A DNA stretch of 64,000 nucleotides, taken from positions 186,001-250,000 of the forward strand of contig JAQFWX010000030.1 of NCBI GenBank assembly GCA_027605045.1. The letters are read 5' to 3'. Below the pieces are notes generated by a model, which was not told where the DNA came from, searched no databases, and saw only the letters and a list, made by a program, of their open reading frames with translations. Source of the stretch: Phallus indusiatus (lineage: Eukaryota > Basidiomycota > Agaricomycetes > Phallales > Phallaceae). Below, piece after piece: positions 53,898-64,000 of the stretch (its first letter is position 1; each line of letters begins with the position of its first letter). The position numbers and the translations under genes were made by a program.

Positions 53898-55575
53898 CTA
53901 GTCTTCTAAATCGACCCCGATCCAGATATCATCGCCTATCGTGTTAGATGAGTTGGGCAGTGTATCTGTCCCGTTGGTTTCTTCTTCTTCATTTTGGTTT
54001 TCACGAGCGCCACGATCCGACTCGCTCCTAATATCTGATCGACGGTGGTAACCTGAGGTCCGAGAAAGTTCGAAAGACGTAGGTAAATTATCCAATATAG
54101 GGGGCAAAGTCATGTCGGATGAGGGAGGAAGTGAAAGGAGTTCGTGTATTGATGGCAGCTGAAGGTATGGCTGAGACCGGGACGAGGATGTTAATTGACG
54201 ATGCTGTGATGATTGGAATTCGACGGAGGCAGAAGAAGACTCCGGCGTAGTACGAAGTTGGGGCTCTAGTGATCTAAAGAGTGGTAGAGGTGGAATGTCG
54301 GGAGATGAATCGTCGAGGAACGAAAGGTTAAGTGGCCAAGAAGAGATGGATGCCGGTTGTAAATGCGCGCGCGCATGTCCATCTTGAGGCGACGAACCCG
54401 AAGGACTCGGGCGAAGATGTGCTTGACGTTCTCGCTGCTCTTCAGTTACCCCACGAGCTTCAAGTTCGCGGACAGGATCGTACGGTTCTAATCTGCGTCT
54501 TTCTCTCCGTGCTGGATGCGTAATGTTATAGGGCTGTGATCTTCTTGCCGTACGGTGTTGATCATGCTGTTGGTGAACGCTGCCATTCGTCCGAGTACTG
54601 CGAAAAAAACTGGGAAGAGGAGTTCTAATTTGACCCTGAGCGGTTGATGGGAGGATTATATATGGCGGTTGAGTTGCCAGTGGAGCACTTCTTATCGCTG
54701 AGCCATCAGCATTAGATGGGAATATGGCTTTCCATGCGTCCTTTCGTCTTATTCGACCCCATCTCTCGTTTCTCTTTGTTTGAGTCATCGATGAAAGTGG
54801 CGAAGGCTGCAGGGCGTCCACGATGTCTCGTAATCTATAATCCAATACAGGACGTCTGGTGGTAGGCTGTCTACATTCTGGACAGTGCCTGCTGGAATTC
54901 GGAGTGGATGGGATAGAGAAGTCTGAGTAATGGTGCTGGGGGCCTCGGTGGATGGTCACTTCCTCGTCGTCACTTTCCTCGTCCGACGAGGCCGCAGCAG
55001 CCGGATTAATAGTTGACTGTGGCTGCGACGTCAACCACCATTGTCTCAAGCATTTATAGCATGAAGAGTGCCCGCATTCAAGTCTACAAAGGAGGTATAA
55101 GATGATATTGTAATGAGAAAGCAATGACATAAAGAAGGTACATACGTGTACGGATTCCGTACGGGTTCTTTGCAGATGCTGCAGTGGGTCAACTCGATTA
55201 CGGTCGAAATGACTCTTGCTTTTCGGATGGATTCCTAAACAGAAATGCATTTTAAAAGCTGTTCTTGGATTAAACGGAGACGGGCTTTTTTACCTGTTCT
55301 ACACGCGCAAGGCGCTCTTTTACTTCTTTCAGTTCCATTTTTAAGCTCTGGACTTGCTCGTCCATCATAGCCATTGTCGGCTTTGCTCCACATTCATTGT
55401 GCACGACGTTCTGGATGGCAGCGGATTGTTTGGATGGCGTCTCTTCAACTACTCGTCGTCTCTTCGAGTTGGAGGGAATGCCTTCTACAGAATCGGAAGT
55501 TGTAACCGAACGTTTACGTTTTGAGTACAATGACGATGGATTTTGAGAGTTTAATAAAAGGAACATAGTCGTCAA
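53898..55575 (-). CDS. RING-finger protein, likely E3 ubiquitin ligase
   Basis: Exon 1 is 55575-55294 (94 codons, MTTMFLLLNSQNPSS, a KRKR basic patch, then a coiled coil EEVKERLARVEQ-like). Exon 2 starts at 55234, and exon 3 begins near 55083 after a GTATGT...TTTGTAG intron. The RING runs CSICKEPVRNPYT-LECGHSSCYKC (C-x2-C ... C-x-H-x2-C-x2-C), and the last pair CPEC follows about 60 residues later, after an acidic insert (SSDEESDDEE), so the loop is unusually long. The remaining 300 residues are Ser/Pro/Arg-rich and probably disordered, ending DDIWIGVDLED. Confidence 0.8.
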
Positions 55576-56705
55576 AGCTTATGGGGTAGAAACTGGAGAA
55601 GGATGGTGACGACTGTCGATAGTGTATACAAATAATAGCAATAAAAAAGAGAGATTTTAGTCGAGTTTATAATATTGCCTGAATACTGTCCTCAAGGACT
55701 ATACCTAACACGTTTTCTCCCACGAGCTATATCTTTGGCCAAAACCTGCCAAGGGAGGGATGGGAGCCAGGACCCTCGTGTGGACCAATGCCATAGTGTC
55801 CTCGGACAAAGCCAGCAATAACGCGTCTCCAACTGCAATTTTTTTCAAGATATCATTGAATAATTCGACCGAGTTGCAGAATCTCTTCCTGACTTCAATG
55901 GTGGAATGATTGCCATGGGATATGACGAGGGTCTCGGTGAAGATTTTTTGAGGTTTTGGACGTGGACATTTGAAACTCCGCCTCTTGCGGACACTGGACA
56001 AAGCCACAACGGATTTGAGCCTAGCTGTCTAATAGCGACAGAACTGAATCCAGAACTCACAGTGCTTGCCCAAGATGGACATTGGATTTCAGTCACTGTC
56101 TAAAGAAACCCGAGACTACGGCTTTTGAAGTCGTGCTTGGTAGGAAAGGCACAACGGAGGACCGCATCGATCTTTGAACAAAGATAGTTTATTATGGTCC
56201 GCAATCTCCAAACGTAGCGTGTTATTCCTTCTAAGAAAAAAATGTCTTTTTCACCTCTTATAGCAAAACAAAAAACAAGAAAACTTCACGCGCTCGAATT
56301 GAACTGCGATGATGTACCGGTCTTGACGGTAAACCTTGAGCGCAGGTGCTGTCCTGCGTCAATTCAATTCCAACCACTTGTCGACATTATCTGCGACTTT
56401 ACATTGTCAACTTTCATTCCCACTTCAAATATTTGGGTTCCATAGCAAGGTTCGAGTCGATGTCCGAGGGACATGTTTCACTTGAATACACAATCCACGT
56501 CGCCTGGTGGGGAGGAACACATTTCTCTGTCCAAGGGAGAAAAATGACAAGGACATGGCTTCTGGTTGTTTATATACCACGTCAAACTTGCTCGTTACCC
56601 TACAACACCTCGCGCATCCCTCACCACCAATTTCTCCAGCCGGTCTTCCGCAACATTTTACCCCCATTAATATTCATATAGACTGTTACTAGTTGAGCAT
56701 CAACC
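55576..56705. other. Intergenic with an unassigned minus-strand frame
   Basis: A 100-codon minus frame (56007-55705, VRKRRSFKCPRPKPQKIF) could be an exon but has no recognised family; an overlapping plus frame competes with it. No other gene seen. Confidence 0.35.
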
Positions 56706-59410
56706 ATGCAATTTGAACATGATGCTTCTGCCCTCCAGGTAAGAATTTGCACACTACCACTTAACAGCCATTTTGTACTGACGCTTTTCCGTGATTAGCC
56801 CCAAACAGACGTTTCGATGCGTATCTCTGACAATATTTCCGATGAAAACACGCTCAATAATCAGACTAACTGTTCTAATCCCGTGGACTACGCGACCAGT
56901 GCTGTCCCTGCTGACAATACTGCTGCTAGGGCCACGGAAAATAGTACACAGAATGGGGGAAATGTAAACAAGGTACCTTGCATCTGTTCTCGTCACAACA
57001 CGTGATCTAACATCTCCTTTAGCTTCAAACTTCCGTTGCATCCGGATTAGCTTGTCAACCTCAACAGCGGGACCACCTCGCGTCCGAAGCGCTTCAAACT
57101 GAACAACAAGGTGCACAGGTAAGTTCAGACCCTTCAATGATCTTGGCTAGCCCTAACGAAATTTTTCGACGTCTTAGGTTCCCGGCGCTCATCCAGTCGC
57201 CTTGAATTCTCAAATCCATGGCGTAGGCGGATCGCGATACAACGGAAGCCGGTCGATGCCAAACTCCAAACCCAAGAACTCTCGTCGTGCATGGGAACCT
57301 AATCAGAGTAATGGCATCCCTAGGAAACTTGCTCATAACCCTAGTCACCCGGGCATCCGGAATGCAAACTCGAATTTGGAGAATATTCCTCCTGTACCAG
57401 TCAATCAAGGAAATAATTCACTGCAGCTCTTCAACAGCCCCGCTAGAGATGGCGCTAACTTCTCGGTGCCCAACCCCAATTCTCAAAACATTCTTCAGAA
57501 ACCGCTTTATTCAAGAGGGAATTTATTTCAAATCGCTGTGAACGCTGGATTTCCAATGTCAGGCTCGAATTTTCACAGTATCCCTTCAAATATTCCCCAA
57601 ATGCCCGCTTATCAGAGCAATAACTCGTTAAACTCTGGTCTGCCGATGGTAAACTTCGCTGATCTCCAGAATCTCTCTCAAGCATTTAATATGCAGAACT
57701 TTACTTTCGAGTTCGGAGATGGGGCTTCATCAGTGGGACATTCCAGTTCGCAAAACGTTTCCCAAGCCTCTGATGTTGCACAAGTCGGATGGATAGATCG
57801 GAATCTTCAAAACTTTGCAAACCCAAACAAACAAGTATGTGTACATGATTTTGTTTATATTTTGCTGAAATGACTCAATCATTTTTAACGTATGTAGCAA
57901 TTCGTACCCTCCAACGCGCCGGTTCAAAATCAACGTGAAGAAACGGACACCACTCACTACTATGCTGACCAATATGATTCAAATATACTGAATAATGACG
58001 ATCATGATCCTTTCGATTCGTGTTCAGAGTTACACGAAGACGAGTTGGATGATTTTCCCGATTCCCCTTCAATGCCCCAATATGATCCTGTAAGCCATTT
58101 CAATAAATGTTTGTCCGCAATGACTCTGATGAAGTATGAATCAGTCTCAGAAGTATGATGGGGGATACTCGCAAATGCAGTCGCAGTCAACGCTTCAAAT
58201 GTCACAAGCAAGATTTGGGTTTGATTCGGTACGTCGTTATGTCTGTTCTCATATTTTTCTCTCTCAGACATATTTCCAAGCAGCTAACTCAGCAACATAA
58301 TACTCAAATGCCGACGATGTATCCAGCCAATCAAGCCCAGATGGTACGTTCCGATGTATTTAACCAATTTTACGCCGCTAATAAGCAACTTAAAAAGCAT
58401 GGAATGGGCATACCGTTTGTTGCTTCCCAAATGTTCGGAAACCCCCGAGGCTCCCAGCAAGAGCCGTGGAGACCTGAAGCCGCGCAGTATATAGAGAGGG
58501 TCTATGGGGTGAGGATACGTCCCGAAGACTATAGAGTAAACTGTGTTTCATTTTTTGTATAAAAACATGCTAAACGTGTTCGGTTCAGGTTTTAAACATA
58601 GAATATATTTCTGTGCTTCAAGATGAACGCAGTAAGTTGCAAACGTGTCCATCGTTTCACGAGCAAAAAAATCTAATCACTCATCGTTAGACATAAACAC
58701 AAATGGCTACAGCCAAATGCTTAATTTTTCAAAGACCCAAGGGTATCAAGTTCCTTTCGTTCAAGAAAGCTCCAAAAATGGTAAATCTTTTCCCAAAAAT
58801 GCATTTTCTGAAGATATATCAATATTTAATTTATTTATTAGAAGTGACAAACCAAAATCTGAATTCACTCAAACGTAAATGTGAAGCGGACGACTCGGAC
58901 GGCGCTGGGCCAGCTTCAACACCCACACGGTATCGTAAAAGAGCCCGTTCATCCGGAAAATCAAAATACGATACCTCATTTTACGATGCGGGACCTCCTG
59001 AGAAGGTCTTTTTCATTCATGACGACAAGGGGTCTACATGCCGTTACTTGCGCCCTAAAAACGGAAAGCCCTGTGGCAAATTTTTAAGAGGCGATATTAA
59101 AAGAAAACGTTATCGTCATCTTGCCACGCATGCTCATCGTGAGGAGAGTCTCATTGTGAAAGGGATGCTTCAGTCAGACAACGCAGTGATGTTGAAGCGG
59201 CTTCCGAAGGTGGTGGTGAAATGCAAAGTCGAAGGATGCAATTGGCGCCGGGAGGTTTGGCGGACGGATCATGTCCGAGAGAATCATGAGCTGGACAGCC
59301 ATCCGGATTTGTATGCGGAGCGGTTGGCAAGGAGGAAGGAGAAGAAAACTAAAGAGGGATCTAAATCCCCAGAGCCGTCGCACGAGCAGCCGAAGGAAGA
59401 AGTTCAATAA
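56706..59410 (+). CDS. Asn/Ser-rich protein with C-terminal zinc-finger-like region
   Basis: About ten exons inferred; introns are short with GTAAG/GTATG donors. It starts MQFEHDASALQ at 56706. The first two thirds are rich in Asn, Gln, Ser and Pro (for example LENIPPVPVNQGNNSLQLF), typical of activation or assembly domains. The last exon carries a basic patch (RYRKRARSSGK), then CRYLRPKNGKPCGKFL...H-ATHAH and CKVEGCNWRREVWRTDHVRE-H, two C2H2-like or related zinc-binding units, ending in a Lys/Glu tail. A transcriptional regulator is likely; the DNA target is unknown. Confidence 0.68.
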
Positions 59411-59804
59411 ACTAGTATGAAATAGTATTTCACTGATCCCATTCAGCTATGCACAATTCTCGTTTTGAAAGTACTTTGTATCATTCATGTAATTACACAA
59501 TCGCTCCTTTGATCAATCCATGTTTATGTTTAACTCGCAGTTTGAAGAGACAATGAAATAAATCCTGGTAGATCTAGTTGTTAAGGAGCAAGTGCCACAG
59601 CCGTACATGGTGTGTTGACGTGAACGCCTGTCAATAATGGCGATCTTTCAAAGAAGTAGCAGTTTGGGGACGTTCGTTGCCTCGCCTTCGAATCCAGCTA
59701 CGACTCCATTTTTCAAATAGAGCTCTTACTATTGATCTCATCCCCCAGACATAAAACTCGTTCCCAATCATTTCATCTTCGAGATGGTGGATGCAGTTGA
59801 ATTA
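59411..59804. other. Intergenic
   Basis: Nothing recognised. Confidence 0.5.
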
Positions 59805-60010
59805 AGATCTAATTGACATGTCGGGTTGTCGGGAGTTTGTTAAATTTGCCCTTCAGCTCCCGGATATCTCCTTGCCATACCTGTTCAATATACAATACCT
59901 TAAACCTTGCGCTCCCGTGTCTTTCATTTGCAATACTTTCAGGTTGATCCCCCAGATTGTCGCGCCACAAATTCATATACTTTTTGTAACGTCTATTCCT
60001 CGACTTCGGA
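59805..60010 (+). pseudogene. Decayed fragment of the LRR-like family
   Basis: Matches about 61060-61255 of paralogue 2 (QLPDI-LPYL-NI, then the region of the PQI-I motif) with frameshifts and no flanking exons. It is a relic of a tandem copy just upstream of paralogue 2. Confidence 0.75.
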
Positions 60011-60698
60011 AGAAGGGAATGTCCGCGAGTCAAGTAAGTACTTATTGACAATTAGTACACATCAACTCAAACGCAGGAGAGCGGAGTCGGCCGCGGCTCG
60101 CGCCATTGTAATAGATTCAGTTGAATGTATGCACGATTCCCATCAACTTATCTACGTAGGTTGCAGAGTACCAGCTCGAGACTTTGTTTTCTGTCCAGTC
60201 TAAAATACGATGTTGATATTATTATAAGAGGGGATGAGATTCAAGAATGAGTTTGAGATTGTCAATGAGGTTCAAAAGTATGAAGAATCGATTTTCAAGG
60301 GAAAGATAAACAAGCGATCTTCCTGTTCCAAGCATTGGTAAAACGATAGTGTTTCAAACGTCATCTCTTGGGCATTGGCTGCGCTTGCCATCAAATGTAA
60401 GAACGCTCTGTGGTCTGACTGCTCGTGGTCCCTAAGTAGGACATCCTGATAATTAGGACGCTTTGTCCACTTTGTCCACAAATTTCTTTGTCCGCTGCTT
60501 GATAGGCATAAAATCGTTCCCCGTATTGGCGTCCGAGTCCATACCACACGGACATCACACGACCAGGATATTAAAAAGGACATATGTATTCGGGACACGA
60601 AGAAGCCCTCGTTATATATAAAGGGGATTCTGCTGCCTACACCAGCATCACTCTTTCGAAACTTAACCCTCCAATCCCTTTTTCAAGCTACAATATCA
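60011..60698. other. Intergenic
   Basis: No gene recognised. TATATATAAAGG near 60610 lies about 85 bases before the ATG of paralogue 2 and is a plausible TATA box for it. Confidence 0.45.
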
Positions 60699-62253
60699 AT
60701 GCAAAACCAAGCTGGCTCAACTATCCAAGCCTGGATTAGCAACGAGAGACAAACAGCGCTGCTGGAGCGAGCGTTGGACAGGCTTGGGGAGAGAAAAGAG
60801 TATGACGGTGTATACGTGAGTCTTCAATAAAACCTCCAAATCGTTTTTGAAATCTCATAGTCTGCTCTTCCAGTTATTTGAGTATAGACCGACCAACAAT
60901 AATTGGGATTATTTTCATCAGGCAGCGAGGGAACTCCATACACTCGACGTAGACGGTCGTTACACCCCCATTCTGAACAAGTTATCCGAAATGGGAAATG
61001 TCAACAGAGCATTTCCTTTTCCAAACCTGAAATCATTGAGGTGGAAAGCAACTTCAAATCGAGATTTGATGGATCTCTCGTGCCTGATAGTCCCTACCCT
61101 TGTCAGTTTCGCACTTCAAGTTCAACTACCGGATATCCCCTTGTCATACCTAAGCAATATTTATCAAGCTTTGAGATCCCGGGTCTCCCTGTTGCAATAC
61201 TTCCAGATCTCCCTCCCCGATAACATCCAAATCGCCATGCCACAAATTCAAATATTCATGAACCTTCTAAACACCTATTCCTCCACTTTGACACAAGTTC
61301 AAATTCCAACCGTTTTGGTTCTGCCATCCATCATCCAATGTCTCTCAAAAATGCCTAACCTTTCTGACGTTTATGTCGGGTTTTCTTCATGTTCCCTTCC
61401 CAGTCTACTCAACCCCATCCAGCATGCACCATCTAACAGGCAAAGATACTTCACGTCGTTGCGCGACTTCTCATACTGTGGCATCCCTCGAGCTCTTTAT
61501 GACAACTTCTTGCGCGTCTACGATCTCTCAGCTCTATCTGTCTTTAGCTGGAATGTTAAAAACGGCGAACTGGATGATTTGAAGGAATTCTTACAGTTAA
61601 TCGAGGGTTGTTGCCCGAGGTTGACGGAACTATCGCTTGGAACTTGTGGCATGTACCTCCTAGGCGGTGAACCACCCGTGTTCTCGTGGTCCGCCGTTGA
61701 AGGTCTCTTGGCCTGTCGTTACCTGACCTCGATTTCGATTTACTATGGCTTAGTCGACATAGACAGGGCTCACCTAGCGATACTCTTGAGAAGTCGTGAT
61801 ATTTGGAAAAGAGTGGAGCTATACACATTAAATCCGTTAGCGTTTGAGGACATGTTGCTTTACGGAAGATATTGTCGTAACCTAACATGTTTGGGGATGA
61901 CCCTCCAAGCTCCTTCAGCAGATGCAATCTCGAGGTTGAACCATCCGTTCCCGCCAGTCTTCCCTCGACTTCGCCAGCTCGACCTTGGGGACTCCAGTAT
62001 TCCCATCATCTACCGCGTTCCTATCGGCACCTTTTTGTTCAGAATTTCGCAACGACCTGTCTATGTCCTCGGACATGACGGACGATTATGGCAGGGGATA
62101 AACCGAACTATTGCTGATTTGTATATTGACAGAGCAGCGAGAGAGGGTATACCGTTTTCCCCAAGAGTTGAGGAATACATCTCGACGGTGAATCTCGACG
62201 GTGAAAATATGGAAATGGAAGGCGGTGATTTTGATGACGAGTCTGACGAGTAG
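60699..62253 (+). CDS. Leucine-rich-repeat-like protein, paralogue 2
   Basis: Exon 1 is 60699-60815 (39 codons), intron 60816-60873 (GTGAGT...TTCCAG), exon 2 is 60874-62253, phase 0; 498 residues. Same architecture and aligned motifs as paralogue 1: an N-terminal ER-L-RLGERKEYDGVY exon, NRAFPFPNLKSLRWKA, LRSRVSLLQYFQISLPDN, VQIPTVLVLPSIIQCLSKMPNL, PVFPRLRQLDLGDSSIP and an acidic tail (DDESDE). No F-box is seen. A decayed third copy lies at 59805-60010. Confidence 0.82.
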
Positions 62254-62392
62254 TTAAAAAAACCTGTCCATCACTTATTAGTTGTATATATTACCATATT
62301 ACCAGTTGGATCTAACAGTTGCTTGAGAGTTTGAGTGTTATCGATGAGATTGTTGTTGTGGAACGAAGAACAAAGGAATTGCGTTAGCGCTT

Positions 62393-63985
62393 ATGGCTTT
62401 TTAGCCGCTTCTTCAAGTTCAACCACGGCTAAGTATTCCGGATCAGAGTCCACGACCTCGGTCAAAAGTTTTGTGCAACGTGAATGAATCTCAAAAACAT
62501 CTTGTTCTTGAAAATGGAGCTTAGGCAAGCATGTTTAGTGAGAGTCAATCATATTTTGCTTGCCGAATTAGATCATTTGAAATTTCCGAGAAGGCTAATA
62601 GCCAGAGTCGTGCATGCGCATGCGTAAACGTAGGAACGGAAATATATTTTGGAGGTAGAAAAGAAAGATTGAACGTTATGTCTTATAGGGCATATTACAC
62701 ATAATCAAACCATAAACCCTGTTTGAGCTTGGGCATGAGCGGAGAAACCACATCGACTATTCTCTCCAAAATTAATCTTCAATCCTCTATCCAAAACCTT
62801 CCTCTTCCAAGTATTTCCGACATAATAAAGGGAACTAAAATGATATCGTGTTCGCACGACCTGGTCAGTGCCCTTCTTGATAACAGACTTACTTAGAGGG
62901 GCCAGCATGTTACGCTCTTCCATAGATAATCTCGACAGTTCATCAGCTTTGCACGGGTCAACGAAAACAGGTTGACGAGCACCCGGAGATAAATAGTGAG
63001 TTATTTGGGAATTCGGTATGTTCCGAGCGCGGGGATGGATCGTGAGTGGGATGTCTTTCCTGAAACTTCGAAAGTACTTTGAATTTTCGACGAATGACGT
63101 TTGCATGGTCGGAATCCAAGGATCATTCTCGGTGTTGTTGTTGAGCAGGTCTTGGATCGGAATGTACCGTAGTGTTAGTATGACTCGGATTTTAGCCTCA
63201 ATTGACTGATAATACATGTCGAAGGAAGGTAAGACGACTTTGGGTATCTTGAGGGGTACGGAAGTGGATATGTTCCAATCCGGTTTTTGACCTTCGTCCC
63301 TGGTAAAGCGGTCATTGTGGCATAAACTAGAATGTTCGGAGTCGTTGGAAGTGGCAAAGCGATGGCATCTAAGATGTGCAGCTGATTGAATTTCAGAAGG
63401 AACATTGGTATCTGGAAACATTTCCACGTGACGATGCTGGCTCTTAGACTCGATATGCAAGCTCATTGAAGGCGATGAAAGAAGAATGGTGTGATTCGTT
63501 CGATCGTCATCAGGGATACCCTGTAATTCCCGTGAGGTGAAGGTGAGGTTGAGAATTGAGCCTGAGATATTGTGAGCCCGAAAGGAGGATAAGAGAGACT
63601 ATGTACATATAAATCAAATTTCTAACCTTGTTCCACGTGACCGCCGTGTGGTAGCTTAACCTCAATATCCGAAGAGATATTCAGAGGACTTTCAGGATGC
63701 TCTAACCTTGGCCTTATCGAAGCCGTTTGTGTGAAGTTGGCCGTAAATGACACGATTTCGGGTGTGTCGCTATCCAGAATTTGAGGGCTTGGGCTGACAG
63801 TATTGAAAGATGACAGTCCAGCTGGAACCTCGATGGTTGACCCATTATTGAATTTTACCTCGACGGTGTAAAGGTAGATATGTTCGTGCCCTCTTTCTGC
63901 ATGAGGGCGCTTATGTTTTGTGTTAGGTCATGATCACTTTTGAGCTACGAGAAGAGAAAACCCGTACATTTGTAGAAGAATACAT
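62393..63985 (-). CDS. Unrecognised multi-exon gene
   Basis: The main exon 63550-62705 includes MSLHIESKSQHRHVEMF, VPLKIPKVVLPSFDMYYQSIE and AKIRVILTLRYIPIQDLL; an upstream exon (about 63900-63630) includes HIYLYTVEVKFNNGSTIEVPAG and SDIEVKLPHGGHVEQG. A possible start is ATG 63985 (MYSSTN before GTACGG), and a possible last exon at about 62520-62393 ends VVELEEAAKKP. The beta-rich pattern and the phrase around VVLPSF recall arrestin-like proteins, but this is weak. Boundaries are tentative, and the gene may extend past the window. Confidence 0.45.
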
Positions 63986-64000
63986 AATATTATGGTCAGT

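Overview
The window looks like the genome of a mushroom-forming basidiomycete (Agaricomycetes). The host genes have many short GT-AG introns of about 45-60 bases. They include an F-box protein, leucine-rich-repeat-like paralogues, a 7-TM protein of the DUF6533 type, an ACOT9-type thioesterase and fragments of a PTR2 peptide transporter. The retroelements are chromodomain-bearing Ty3/gypsy elements (chromoviruses). No prokaryotic feature is present.

Region 1 (1-23035) is a stack of nested Ty3/gypsy elements. Host element B ends at 23035. Element A (1-5909, 5' end outside the window) sits in B's 5' LTR. Element C (6161-14669, identical-looking 635-bp LTRs, target duplication CGTCA) sits in B's gag. 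A solo LTR of family A (19508-19859, duplication GCCCC) sits in B's pol. All three elements carry a sequence just after the 5' LTR that is complementary to the predicted first 10-11 bases of their own transcript, the layout of Tf1-type self-priming. B and C each also carry an extra two-exon gene on the opposite strand between pol and the 3' LTR. It has its own TATA box and encodes a Zn2Cys6-like protein with a shared N-terminal motif; this is the observation I rate highest.

Region 2 (23349-36094) is a large DNA transposon. Its ends are near-identical inverted repeats with 20-bp subterminal tandem repeats. Its main gene is a many-exon MULE-like transposase (two D and one E candidate residues, a CxFH motif and a SWIM zinc finger) that reads in frame into a Ulp1-type SUMO protease. 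A divergent small gene in the left arm encodes two SUMO-interacting-like motifs and a GRF-like zinc finger, which suggests a SUMO-linked transposon. The element is now broken by two solo LTRs and a hAT-type MITE, each with a perfect target duplication; a third solo LTR and a MITE fragment lie in its left arm.

Region 3 (37243-43174) is a diverged inverted duplication. Each arm has a small tail-anchored membrane-protein gene and a PTR2 pseudogene. Also present are a solo LTR of family C, a 5'-truncated LINE with a (CA)n tail and, just outside the second arm, a tRNA-derived SINE with poly(A) and a 12-bp target duplication.

Region 4 (44125-64000) is ordinary gene space: ACOT9-like thioesterase (-), LRR-like paralogue 1 (+), 7-TM protein (+), F-box protein (+), RING protein (-), Asn-rich zinc-finger protein (+), a decayed LRR fragment, LRR-like paralogue 2 (+) and an unrecognised gene (-) near the window end. 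Exon models are read by eye from splice signals and frame continuity, so boundaries are inferred.
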